Source: Candidatus Woesearchaeota archaeon (lineage in GTDB: Archaea > Nanobdellota > Nanobdellia > Woesearchaeales > JAFCFN01). Taken from it: DNA of 7,177 nt. This document shows, in pieces, positions 1 to 5,619 of the stretch. The DNA lies in assembly GCA_017609245.1 (NCBI GenBank), contig JAFCEI010000046.1, positions 1 through 7,177 of the forward strand, given 5' to 3'. Position 1 is the stretch's first letter; each line of letters opens with the position of its first letter. The notes under the pieces are model-generated. The model searched no databases, had not been told where the DNA came from, and saw only the letters and a list, made by a program, of their open reading frames with translations. Made by a program: the position numbers and the translations under genes.

Positions 1-125
1 CATAGGCATACGGATGTAACAGGCATTCTGATATATTTTTATATTTTTATCAAAACATTTATAGTTTTTATGCTTTTTTTGAGGATATCCATTGATTTAG
101 TAAAGAGCAATAACTATATAAATAA
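1..125. other. AT-rich leader region without a convincing gene
   Basis: This stretch is very AT-rich and I see no supported gene in it. One plus-strand frame is open from base 1 to a TAG at 151-153, but its translation is hydrophobic, low in complexity and unlike any family I know, so it may be chance or the tail of an upstream gene. On the minus strand an ATG at 24-26 could begin a gene that leaves the window leftwards. It has A/T-rich, TATA-like sequence about 20 bases before it, but only eight codons are visible. No tRNA-like or hairpin structure was found. Confidence 0.4.
115..122 (+). promoter_or_regulatory. TATA box in front of the broken C39-like gene
   Basis: TATATAAA at 115-122 is a very good match to an archaeal TATA box. 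Transcription would be expected to start about 25 bases on, near 145. That is just before the first residues resembling the peptidase family (about 165). No ATG, GTG or TTG lies in the right frame there, so an apparently intact promoter feeds a gene without a normal start. Confidence 0.5.
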
Positions 126-766
126 TGTGTTATTAAATACAGATATAACCTAGCTGATAAAAAGATCAATTTCTACAAACAGACAACCAGATTTACAAGC
201 GCTGCTTGTTCTATGATGATTTTTAATTATTTTAACCTAAAATATAAGCTGAACAAGCACAATGAATTTAGGATCTGGCAAAAATCAGTTGTGTTGCCTA
301 CGCGTGCTTCAGACATATTTGGGCTGGCCATACTTGCCAAACAAAAAGGGCTTGATGTAGATGTTGTCGTAGAAAAGCCAAAATACAGTTTTCCAGACTA
401 CAAATTCAAGGGATATAAGCTGAATGAGATTGAGATGGCTGCATATTCTTCTGAATTGTATTATAAGCGGGCCAACAGGATAGGGATAAACATAATTGAA
501 AAGAATTTTACACTCAAAAGAGTAAATCTCTGTTAAGGGAAGGTAAGATTATTCTTTTAAGATTAAACATGTCTCTTTTTAGAAAAGGCAGGCTAAACAG
601 GGTGAATACCTTATATTTCCCCATATTTGATTATAAATATAAAAAATTCCTTATTGCAGACCCTTCTGAAGGGCTTATGACTGTAGATGAAAAGATACTG
701 GAAGAAGCTTTTAAAGGCGTTAAACATATTAGCAAGAAGGACAGCAAGATGATTGTGTTTAAGTAA
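126..766 (+). pseudogene. Broken C39-peptidase-like gene (no start codon, one frameshift)
   Basis: The remains resemble small archaeal peptidase C39-like (papain-fold) proteins; I recognise this from the order of motifs, not from a search. The first frame is open from 126 to a TAA at 534-536. It reads INFYKQTTRFTSAACSMM near 165-218, then a long block ending FTLKRVNLC. The second frame continues the protein from about 521 to the TAA at 764-766, through SLLREGKIILLRLN and KKFLIADPSEG. Adding one A to the AAA run at 524-526 joins the frames as FTLKRVKSLLREG. No ATG, GTG or TTG precedes 213 in the first frame, and starting at 213 would drop the active-site segment. The CGPA-like catalytic Cys motif reads SAAC, and the His expected before the DP motif seems to be replaced in NTLYFPIF. 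Loss of both residues favours real decay, though a sequencing error could explain the frameshift alone. Confidence 0.6.
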
Positions 767-768
767 GG

Positions 769-793
769 TTTTTATTTCTTTCTGATATATATA
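769..793 (+). promoter_or_regulatory. Possible promoter of the Lhr operon
   Basis: The 33-base gap before the helicase start contains TTTTTAT (769-775), centred about 28 bases upstream of the ATG at 800, as expected for a leaderless archaeal transcript. A second TATA-like run, ATATATATA (784-792), is too close to the ATG to serve it in the usual way. No Shine-Dalgarno sequence precedes the ATG, which also suggests a leaderless message. Confidence 0.3.
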
Positions 794-799
794 CATTAA

Positions 800-3394
800 A
801 TGGTCAATTATCTGTCAAAACCCTATGAAAAGAAAGAATTGGAGAAGATACTAAACCCAACTATAAAAAATTGGTTTTTTTCCAAATTTAAGGAATTTTC
901 AGAGCCTCAGCTATATGGTGTCATGGAGATCCACAAGAGAAATAATATCTTGATTTCTGCACCGACAGGCGGCACTAAGACATTAACCTCTTTTTTAAGT
1001 GTGTTGAATGAACTGGTTGATTCTGCTGAAAAAGGGATTTTAGAGGACAAGGTGTATTGCATCTATGTTTCTCCATTAAAGGCGTTAAATGAAGATATCA
1101 AAGTCAATCTGATTGAGCCTCTTAAAGAGATTGAAGATATTGCTGGCAGGAAATTGGGGATAAGGGTTGCTGTAAGGACTGGCGATACTCCAACATCTGA
1201 GAGAGCTAAGATGACCAAGAAGCCACCGCATATCCTGATCACAACCCCTGAAAGTTTAGGCATATTGCTGACAACGATCAAGTTCAGGGAGCATTTTAAG
1301 AAAGTTGACTGGTGCATCATTGACGAGATCCACAGTTTGGCTGAAGGCAAAAGAGGGGTTCACCTGAGCTTAAGCTTGGAAAGGCTGCAGCATCTGTGCG
1401 GCCATATGACAAGGGTTGGATTGTCTGCAACAATTGCTCCCCTAGATGAGATTGCTGAATATCTTGTTGGGTATGAAAAGAATAAGCCCCGGCAATGCAA
1501 GATAGTTGATGTTCAGTTCAACAAGAAGATGGATCTGAAAGTTTTGTGTCCTGTCAAGGATCTTATTGCTACTACGGGCAGTGAGCTGCACAATAATCTA
1601 TATAAACTGCTGCATGATCTGATCCAGGAGCATAAAACTACGCTGATTTTCACAAATACCCGTTCTGCAACAGAGAGAGTTGTATATAATCTGCAGGATA
1701 TGTTTCCTAAATTTTACACTGATAAGAATATTGGCGCCCATCATGGAAGTCTGGGAAAAGCAAAAAGGCACGGGATAGAGGACAGGCTAAGAAAAGGTGA
1801 GATGAAGGTTGTTGTCTCAAGCACTTCCCTGGAACTGGGGCTTGATATTGGATTTATTGATCTTGTCGTTTGCCTGACATCTCCAAAATCTGTTGCAAGG
1901 CTGGCGCAGAGATTAGGTCGGAGCGGTCATAAATTGCATGAAACGATCAAAGGTCGGCTGATTGCAATGGACAGGGATGATCTGGTTGAGTGCTCGGTCA
2001 TGCTGAAGGATGTTCTAGAAAGAAAGATAGATAGGGTGCATATCCCTGTAAATTGCCTAGATGTTCTTGCTCAGCAGATTGACGGCATGGCGATTGAAGA
2101 TACCTGGGATGTCAAAGAGGTGTTCAAGGTTGTTAAGCAAAGCTATAATTACAAAGATTTGAGCAAAAAAGATTTTGATGCTGTTATTGATTATCTGGCC
2201 GGCAAATATACAAGCTTAGAAGACAGGCATGTTTATGCAAAGATCTGGCACAAAAATGACAGGATTGGCAGGCGGGGAAAAATGGGCAGGGTGATCTATA
2301 TGACAAACATCGGAACAATCCCTGATGAGACGCATGTTTTGGTAAAGATAGGAGACCATGTTGTAGGTAAGATTGACGAGGGCTTTTTAGAGAAGCTGAA
2401 AAGAGGAGATATTTTTGTTTTAGGCGGACAGAAATATGAGTTTTTGTTCTCCAGAGGCATGACTGCCCAGGTCAGGTCATCTGTCCAAAGGCCGCCTACA
2501 ATTCCAAGCTGGTATTCTGAGATGCTTCCTCTGAATTTTGATCTTGCTGTTGAGATCGGAAAGTTCAGGAGGCTTGTTGACGGCAAACTAAATACAGGCA
2601 AAAGCAAAAAAGAGATTATTGGTTTTATTGATGATTATCTGCATGTTGACAAAAATTCTGCAAAAGGGATTTATGACTATATCAAAGAACAACACATGTA
2701 TGCTCATGTTGCTAACGATAAACGGATTGTTATTGAAAATTACAGTGATGACAGCAAGAAGTACATTATTTTTCACTCGATGTACGGCAGAAGGGTTAAT
2801 GACTGTCTGAGCCGTGTGATCGGATATGCTGCTGGAAAGATTCGCGGCAGGGATATTGAGATCGGCATCAATGATAATGGTTTTTATCTAGCTTCTGACA
2901 AGATGCTGATGATTGAGCCTATCTTGAAATTGATCAAAAGCTCGAGGATGAGGGAGCTTGCAGAGCTAGCTATAAACAAGACAGAGATATTGAGCAGAAG
3001 ATTTAGGCATTGTGCAGGGCGCGCATTTATGATACTTCGGAATTATATGGGCAGGAAGAAAAGGGTCGGGAGACAGCAGGTTTCTTCCATGATACTTATG
3101 AATGCTGTCAAAAGGATCAGCAAGGATTTTCCCATACTAAAAGAAGCAAGGCGTGAGGTTTTGGAGGATCTGATGGATATTGAAAATGCTACTTTGATTT
3201 TAAAAGGTATTGAAGAAGGGAAGATCAAGATCAAAGAGGTTAATACGACAACCCCCTCACCATTTGCATTTAACCTGATAATGCAGGGCTATACAGATGT
3301 TTTAAGGATGGAGGATAAGATAGAGTTTTTGAAGAGGTTGCACTCATATGTTCTGGCAAAGATTGGCCAGAAGCAGAAATTCAATGAAGATTGA
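800..3394 (+). CDS. lhr: Lhr-type (archaeal Lhr2-like) superfamily 2 helicase
   Basis: This 864-residue protein is a full-length Lhr helicase, a superfamily 2 enzyme that uses ATP to move on or remodel nucleic acid. The order of motifs is complete: Walker A APTGGTKT (54-61), YVSPLKALNEDI (89-100), TTPESL (148-153), the DEIH box (175-178), SAT (209-211), LIFTNTRSATERV (282-294), SSTSLELGLDIG (340-351) and the arginine finger region QRLGRSGH (370-377). After the two RecA-like domains comes the Lhr-core region with winged-helix and barrel-like parts, including IPSWYSEMLPL (568-578) and TPSPFAF (818-824). The fit is closest to archaeal Lhr2 proteins, which are reported to act on DNA and RNA-DNA hybrids. 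The Walker A motif is odd: family members I recall read GSGKT, here GGTKT. The start at 800 leaves a normal N-terminus, and the gene overlaps the next one by 11 nt. Confidence 0.93.
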   Translation: MVNYLSKPYEKKELEKILNPTIKNWFFSKFKEFSEPQLYGVMEIHKRNNILISAPTGGTKTLTSFLSVLNELVDSAEKGILEDKVYCIYVSPLKALNEDIKVNLIEPLKEIEDIAGRKLGIRVAVRTGDTPTSERAKMTKKPPHILITTPESLGILLTTIKFREHFKKVDWCIIDEIHSLAEGKRGVHLSLSLERLQHLCGHMTRVGLSATIAPLDEIAEYLVGYEKNKPRQCKIVDVQFNKKMDLKVLCPVKDLIATTGSELHNNLYKLLHDLIQEHKTTLIFTNTRSATERVVYNLQDMFPKFYTDKNIGAHHGSLGKAKRHGIEDRLRKGEMKVVVSSTSLELGLDIGFIDLVVCLTSPKSVARLAQRLGRSGHKLHETIKGRLIAMDRDDLVECSVMLKDVLERKIDRVHIPVNCLDVLAQQIDGMAIEDTWDVKEVFKVVKQSYNYKDLSKKDFDAVIDYLAGKYTSLEDRHVYAKIWHKNDRIGRRGKMGRVIYMTNIGTIPDETHVLVKIGDHVVGKIDEGFLEKLKRGDIFVLGGQKYEFLFSRGMTAQVRSSVQRPPTIPSWYSEMLPLNFDLAVEIGKFRRLVDGKLNTGKSKKEIIGFIDDYLHVDKNSAKGIYDYIKEQHMYAHVANDKRIVIENYSDDSKKYIIFHSMYGRRVNDCLSRVIGYAAGKIRGRDIEIGINDNGFYLASDKMLMIEPILKLIKSSRMRELAELAINKTEILSRRFRHCAGRAFMILRNYMGRKKRVGRQQVSSMILMNAVKRISKDFPILKEARREVLEDLMDIENATLILKGIEEGKIKIKEVNTTTPSPFAFNLIMQGYTDVLRMEDKIEFLKRLHSYVLAKIGQKQKFNED

Positions 3395-4082
3395 CAAGAA
3401 TATAGAGATAATTGATCTAGGATTATATTTGCCTAATGAGAAAACTCTCGTAATAGCTGATGTTCATATTGGTTATGAAGAGGCATTAAACAAGCAGGGA
3501 GTTTTGGTGCCCCGTTTCCAGTTCAAGGATGTTTATCTGAGATTAGAGAAGATATTGAAAAAATGCAATCCTTCAACAGTTGTCATCAATGGTGATCTAA
3601 AGCACGAGTTTGGAAGGATCTCTGAGCAGGAGTGGAGAGAGACCTTGAAGGTTTTGGCATTGATCTCAAGATATGCTGACAAGGTTATATTGGTTAGAGG
3701 CAATCATGACACTGTTCTTGGGCCAATTGCTAAGAAAAAGGATATGGCTGTTGTTGATGATTATAAAGTGGACGATATATTGATTACACATGGGCATAAG
3801 ATAAATCGAAAAAAAGCCAAGACAATAGTTATCGGGCACGAACATCCTGCAATCGGATTCAGGCGGCAGGGGAGGATCGAAAAGTTCAAGTGTTTTCTGA
3901 GAGGAAAATACAAAAAACAGGATCTGATCGTCATGCCAAGCTTTTGCCTGGCAACAGAAGGCAGTGACGTGACAAAAGAAAAGCTGTTAAGCCCTTATCT
4001 AAAACAGAAACTAGATAATTTTGAGGTTTTTGTTGTTGCTGACAAGGTTTATGGGTTTGGGAAGATAAAGAATTTGAAATAA
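3384..4082 (+). CDS. SbcD/Mre11-related metallophosphoesterase
   Basis: This 232-residue protein belongs to the archaeal SbcD-related calcineurin-like phosphoesterases (COG1407 type), two-metal enzymes that cut phosphodiester bonds. All metal-binding motifs are visible: DVH (26-28), NGDLKHEF (69-76), GNHD (106-109), HGH (136-138) and GHEH (151-154). It is a bare catalytic domain without the capping and Rad50-binding parts of a true Mre11. I chose the ATG at 3384 because the usual short lead-in to the first strand (LVIADVHIG) follows it; an ATG at 3348 in the same frame only adds residues lying wholly inside the helicase gene. It starts 11 nt before the helicase stop, so translation is probably coupled. 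Phosphoesterases of this type occur beside Lhr genes in both Archaea and Bacteria, and some bacterial partners are manganese-dependent nucleases. A nucleic-acid substrate here is inferred. Confidence 0.9.
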   Translation: MKIDKNIEIIDLGLYLPNEKTLVIADVHIGYEEALNKQGVLVPRFQFKDVYLRLEKILKKCNPSTVVINGDLKHEFGRISEQEWRETLKVLALISRYADKVILVRGNHDTVLGPIAKKKDMAVVDDYKVDDILITHGHKINRKKAKTIVIGHEHPAIGFRRQGRIEKFKCFLRGKYKKQDLIVMPSFCLATEGSDVTKEKLLSPYLKQKLDNFEVFVVADKVYGFGKIKNLK

Positions 4083-4592
4083 TCACAACTCTTCGTACTC
4101 AAGAATCTTCTTTAGTCTTTCACTATCAGGAACCAACTCATGCAATTGTCCGCCAGGAATTATTCTTCCGCCTGATTCTATGTAAGAAGCATACTGCCTG
4201 ACAGATTCTGCATCATCTGGATTAACAAGATAATTTAAGTAAAACCACGATATCAGGTCCTGTGAATAAGCAAAACAATTTGATGTCTGACAGAATAAGG
4301 GTTTAACATCATGTATCTTGCATCCTTCTGCTGGTGAGAAAAAAACACATTCACCATAAGGCTTGTCTTTTTTGAATTCTGTCTTAAGCTTAAATGCCTT
4401 TGTGTGAAACATCTCTGTCTCTTCAAGATAAGTCAAAATAAACAGGTCCTTATCCATCTTAAGATGTTCTGCAATCCTATCTATGTCTTCTTCAATAATC
4501 AGTCCAGAATTAAACTTACAGCAGTGTCCGCACTTGTTGCACGGGCTGCTTATTTCTAATACTCTTTTCAGTGGAGTTGCTCTCGAGATCAT
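4083..4592 (-). CDS. YkgJ-type cysteine-cluster protein
   Basis: This 169-residue cytoplasmic protein has the pattern of the YkgJ (CxxCxxCC) family, thought to bind zinc or an iron-sulfur cluster; no reaction is established for most members. The cysteines lie in CNKCGHCC (18-25), then at 82, 91, 101 and 106, the last four within GECVFF and CKIHDVKPLFCQTSNC, which matches the family arrangement of eight. The C-terminal third has no motif I know. The ATG at 4590-4592 is supported by a GAGG ribosome site seven bases upstream and by a TATA box further out. Its stop codon directly adjoins the stop of the convergent phosphoesterase with no base between, so the two transcripts must overlap at their 3' ends. 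Nothing nearby indicates its substrate. Confidence 0.88.
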   Translation of the reverse strand: MISRATPLKRVLEISSPCNKCGHCCKFNSGLIIEEDIDRIAEHLKMDKDLFILTYLEETEMFHTKAFKLKTEFKKDKPYGECVFFSPAEGCKIHDVKPLFCQTSNCFAYSQDLISWFYLNYLVNPDDAESVRQYASYIESGGRIIPGGQLHELVPDSERLKKILEYEEL

Positions 4593-4599
4593 AATATCG

Positions 4600-4603
4600 C
4601 CTC
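4600..4603 (-). promoter_or_regulatory. Ribosome binding site of the YkgJ-type gene
   Basis: GAGG on the minus strand lies seven bases before the ATG at 4590-4592, a normal Shine-Dalgarno spacing, and supports that start. Confidence 0.45.
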
Positions 4604-4629
4604 TTTTAGATTGATTATATGAATACCTG

Positions 4630-4638
4630 ATTATAAAG
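4630..4638 (-). promoter_or_regulatory. TATA box of the YkgJ-type gene
   Basis: CTTTATAAT on the minus strand is a good archaeal TATA box. A transcript starting about 25 bases downstream, near 4608, would have a leader of roughly 15 bases containing the GAGG ribosome site. Confidence 0.45.
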
Positions 4639-4652
4639 TTTTTGGAAAAGTT

Positions 4653-4678
4653 AGAAAAAATTAATAAAAAAAGAAAAG
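4653..4678 (-). terminator. T-rich terminator after the acidic repeat gene
   Basis: Read on the minus strand, this stretch just after the TAA at 4680-4682 carries a run of seven T (4666-4672) and a run of six (4655-4660). Oligo-T tracts are the usual archaeal termination signal. It would separate the acidic gene from the next minus-strand gene, whose TATA box follows directly. Confidence 0.45.
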
Positions 4679-4695
4679 TTTAATCTTCAGAAGCT

Positions 4696-4860
4696 GGTTC
4701 TTCAGATGGCTCTTCTTCGCTTGAAGATTCTTCTGATGATTCATCTGCCGGAGCTTCTTCTGATTCTCCTTCGTCTGAAGGTTCTTCAGATGGCTCTTCT
4801 TCGCTTGAAGATTCTTCTGATGATTCATCTGCCGGAGCTTCTTCTGATTCTCCTTCGTCT
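4696..4860 (-). repeat. Two copies of an 84-bp tandem repeat
   Basis: Bases 4696-4776 and 4780-4860 are identical over 81 bp by eye, giving a period of 84 bp or 28 codons. The identity includes silent positions, so the duplication is recent or kept uniform by recombination. Each unit encodes a Glu/Ser-rich segment containing EEAPADESSEESSSEEEP. The last bases of the second copy meet the point where the reading frame breaks. Confidence 0.85.
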
Positions 4861-4934
4861 TTCTGCAGGTTCTTCTGCTGGAGCTTCTGATGGCTCTTCT
4901 GCAGGTTCTTCTGCTGGAGCTTCTGATGGCTCTT
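4861..4934 (-). repeat. Two copies of a 36-bp tandem repeat
   Basis: Bases 4861-4896 and 4897-4932 are identical, with the match running on for two more bases. The period is 36 bp or 12 codons and encodes a unit rich in Pro, Ala and Glu (PSEAPAEEPAEE type). This array abuts the 84-bp array at 4860/4861 and shares short words with it, such as that for EEPSE, so both probably grew from the same low-complexity ancestor. Confidence 0.85.
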
Positions 4935-4973
4935 GAGCCTCTTGGTTCATTTGTTCGTTTTCCATGATCATTA

Positions 4974-4979
4974 CCTCCT
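4974..4979 (-). promoter_or_regulatory. Strong ribosome binding site of the acidic gene
   Basis: AGGAGG on the minus strand is a full Shine-Dalgarno match eight bases before the ATG at 4963-4965. An in-frame ATG at 4969-4971 lies only two bases from it, too close to be used well, so the later ATG is the better start. Confidence 0.65.
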
Positions 4980-5008
4980 AATGATTTAATACAAGTAAAA
5001 GAATATGG

Positions 5009-5020
5009 TTTATTTAAAAA
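5009..5020 (-). promoter_or_regulatory. TATA box of the acidic gene
   Basis: The minus strand reads TTTTAAATAAAC here, an A/T-rich TATA-like element about 50 bases before the start codon. Transcription from near 4988 would give a leader of roughly 23 bases that includes the AGGAGG site. The gene can therefore be expressed separately from L15e upstream. Confidence 0.4.
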
Positions 5021-5040
5021 GATTTAGGTAATAAAGGATA

Positions 5041-5056
5041 TAAAAAAGATTTTTTA
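5041..5056 (-). terminator. Probable terminator after L15e
   Basis: TAAAAAAGATTTTTTA at 5041-5056 is a 7-bp inverted repeat around a 2-base centre, about 31 bases beyond the L15e stop. The minus strand therefore carries an oligo-T tract where transcription of L15e could end. The A/T-only stem is weak, so the T run is probably the active part. Confidence 0.4.
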
Positions 5057-5087
5057 GAAACGACTTCTGGTAAGATTTTAAAAATAT

Positions 5088-5525
5088 TTATTTTTTCTTT
5101 ATCTTGCTCTTTTTTGCGGATGAAGTCAATCCCCTGAAAACTCTTCGCGTGTGTTTAGGACTTGTTATCCAAGAGATATTCTTATCTGATTTTATTGCAG
5201 GATGTGCTTTATCAACCAAGATTATTTCATACCAATAATAGATAGGATCTTTAGCAACCCAATAAGAGTTCAAAACTTCGCAGTTAGGATATTTTCTTGC
5301 AGCTCTTTGCTCTGCAATGCTCTGATAATTTTTTGCCAGCGTGATCTTAATTCCATAATGCTTTGACCTTCTTCCTTTTCTGCCAACATGGGTTCTTCTA
5401 TGGCCGCCCCTCATCACTCTCTGTCTGACTACAATGAATCCTGGTCTAATCCTCTCTCTATACAGCTCGCCAAGATTCTTTCTAGGCTGTTTCCATACCT
5501 GCCTGATGTGCTTATAAACCCCCAT
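5088..5525 (-). CDS. rpl15e: Ribosomal protein L15e (eL15), internally shortened
   Basis: This basic 145-residue protein is eL15 of the large ribosomal subunit, found in Archaea and eukaryotes and absent from Bacteria. Diagnostic stretches are MGVYKHIRQVWKQP (1-14), FIVVRQRVMRGG (30-41), EQRAARKYPNCEVLNSYWV (72-90), WYEIILVDKAHPAIKSD (98-114) and RRVFRGLTSSAKK (127-139). Archaeal eL15 is usually about 185-195 residues. From memory of the family, a block of roughly 27 residues holding the well-kept RREP and RPTRxDRARxLGYKAK motifs should lie between RERI (23-26) and RPGF (27-30); it is absent and the frame continues cleanly. The C-terminal tail is also short. The ATG at 5523-5525 has a TATA-like box 26 bases upstream and no ribosome site, so the message is probably leaderless. 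Upstream it is divergent from the isomerase gene. Confidence 0.93.
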   Translation of the reverse strand: MGVYKHIRQVWKQPRKNLGELYRERIRPGFIVVRQRVMRGGHRRTHVGRKGRRSKHYGIKITLAKNYQSIAEQRAARKYPNCEVLNSYWVAKDPIYYWYEIILVDKAHPAIKSDKNISWITSPKHTRRVFRGLTSSAKKSKIKKK

Positions 5526-5544
5526 AGTAAATTGTAGTATGAAA

Positions 5545-5555
5545 GGGTTTTTAAA
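5545..5555 (-). promoter_or_regulatory. TATA box of L15e
   Basis: TTTAAAAACCC on the minus strand is centred about 26 bases before the L15e ATG. At this spacing transcription would begin at or next to the start codon, consistent with the lack of a Shine-Dalgarno site and a leaderless mRNA. Confidence 0.5.
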
Positions 5556-5578
5556 GGTTTTGGCTGATTAAAAGAAAA

Positions 5579-5586
5579 TTATAAAT
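5579..5586 (+). promoter_or_regulatory. TATA box of the isomerase-Rad50 operon
   Basis: TTATAAAT is a good archaeal TATA box. A start about 25 bases later, near 5608, gives a leader of roughly 12 bases that contains the GGTGG site. It lies back to back with the L15e promoter in a 94-base intergenic region. Confidence 0.55.
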
Positions 5587-5610
5587 AGTCTTTAGTCTGA
5601 CTTAGATTCA

Positions 5611-5615
5611 GGTGG
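5611..5615 (+). promoter_or_regulatory. Ribosome binding site of the isomerase gene
   Basis: GGTGG four bases before the ATG at 5620 resembles the archaeal Shine-Dalgarno GGTGA and supports this start. Confidence 0.4.
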
Positions 5616-5619
5616 TTAG

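Larger units (their letters stand above)
4680..4965 (-). pseudogene. Frameshifted gene for a purely acidic Glu/Ser/Pro repeat protein
   Basis: I do not recognise a family for this gene, which is broken across two frames. From the ATG at 4963-4965 the protein begins MENEQMNQEAQEPSEAP and runs in frame to about 4861; it then turns into an Arg-rich tail and stops at 4825-4827. The other frame carries an acidic chain from about 4859 to the TAA at 4680-4682. Removing one A from the AAA at 4860-4862 joins them into 94 residues with no Lys, Arg or His, mostly Glu, Ser, Pro and Ala. The N-terminal part holds two copies of a 12-residue unit (PSEAPAEEPAEE type) and the C-terminal part two copies of a 28-residue unit. 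It is expected to be disordered, with no signal peptide or membrane segment. The strong ribosome site and TATA box suggest that it is expressed. The break may be a real mutation, recoding or a sequence error; a function cannot be inferred. Confidence 0.65.

Noticed and set aside
1..26. Possible minus-strand gene starting at the ATG at 24-26
   Set aside because: Only eight codons are in the window and nothing identifies them; a TATA-like run upstream is weak evidence in such AT-rich DNA.
1063..1350. Minus-strand open frame within the helicase gene
   Set aside because: It is opposite highly conserved helicase motifs, its composition is unlike a real protein, and it has no start signals. Similar minus frames at 2296-2607 and 3043-3234 were dropped for the same reason.
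3348..3383. Longer start for the phosphoesterase at 3348
   Set aside because: The 12 extra residues lie within the helicase gene and do not resemble the family N-terminus. The ATG at 3384 gives the normal start.
4696..4934. CRISPR array or similar spaced repeats
   Set aside because: The repeats are head-to-tail with no unique spacers, have periods that are multiples of three and encode protein units.
4706..4936. Plus-strand open frame over the repeats, with Leu-rich and Ser/Gly-rich repeats
   Set aside because: It is the antisense shadow of the acidic repeat gene. The minus strand has the ribosome site, the TATA box and a sensible composition, and the plus frame has none of these.
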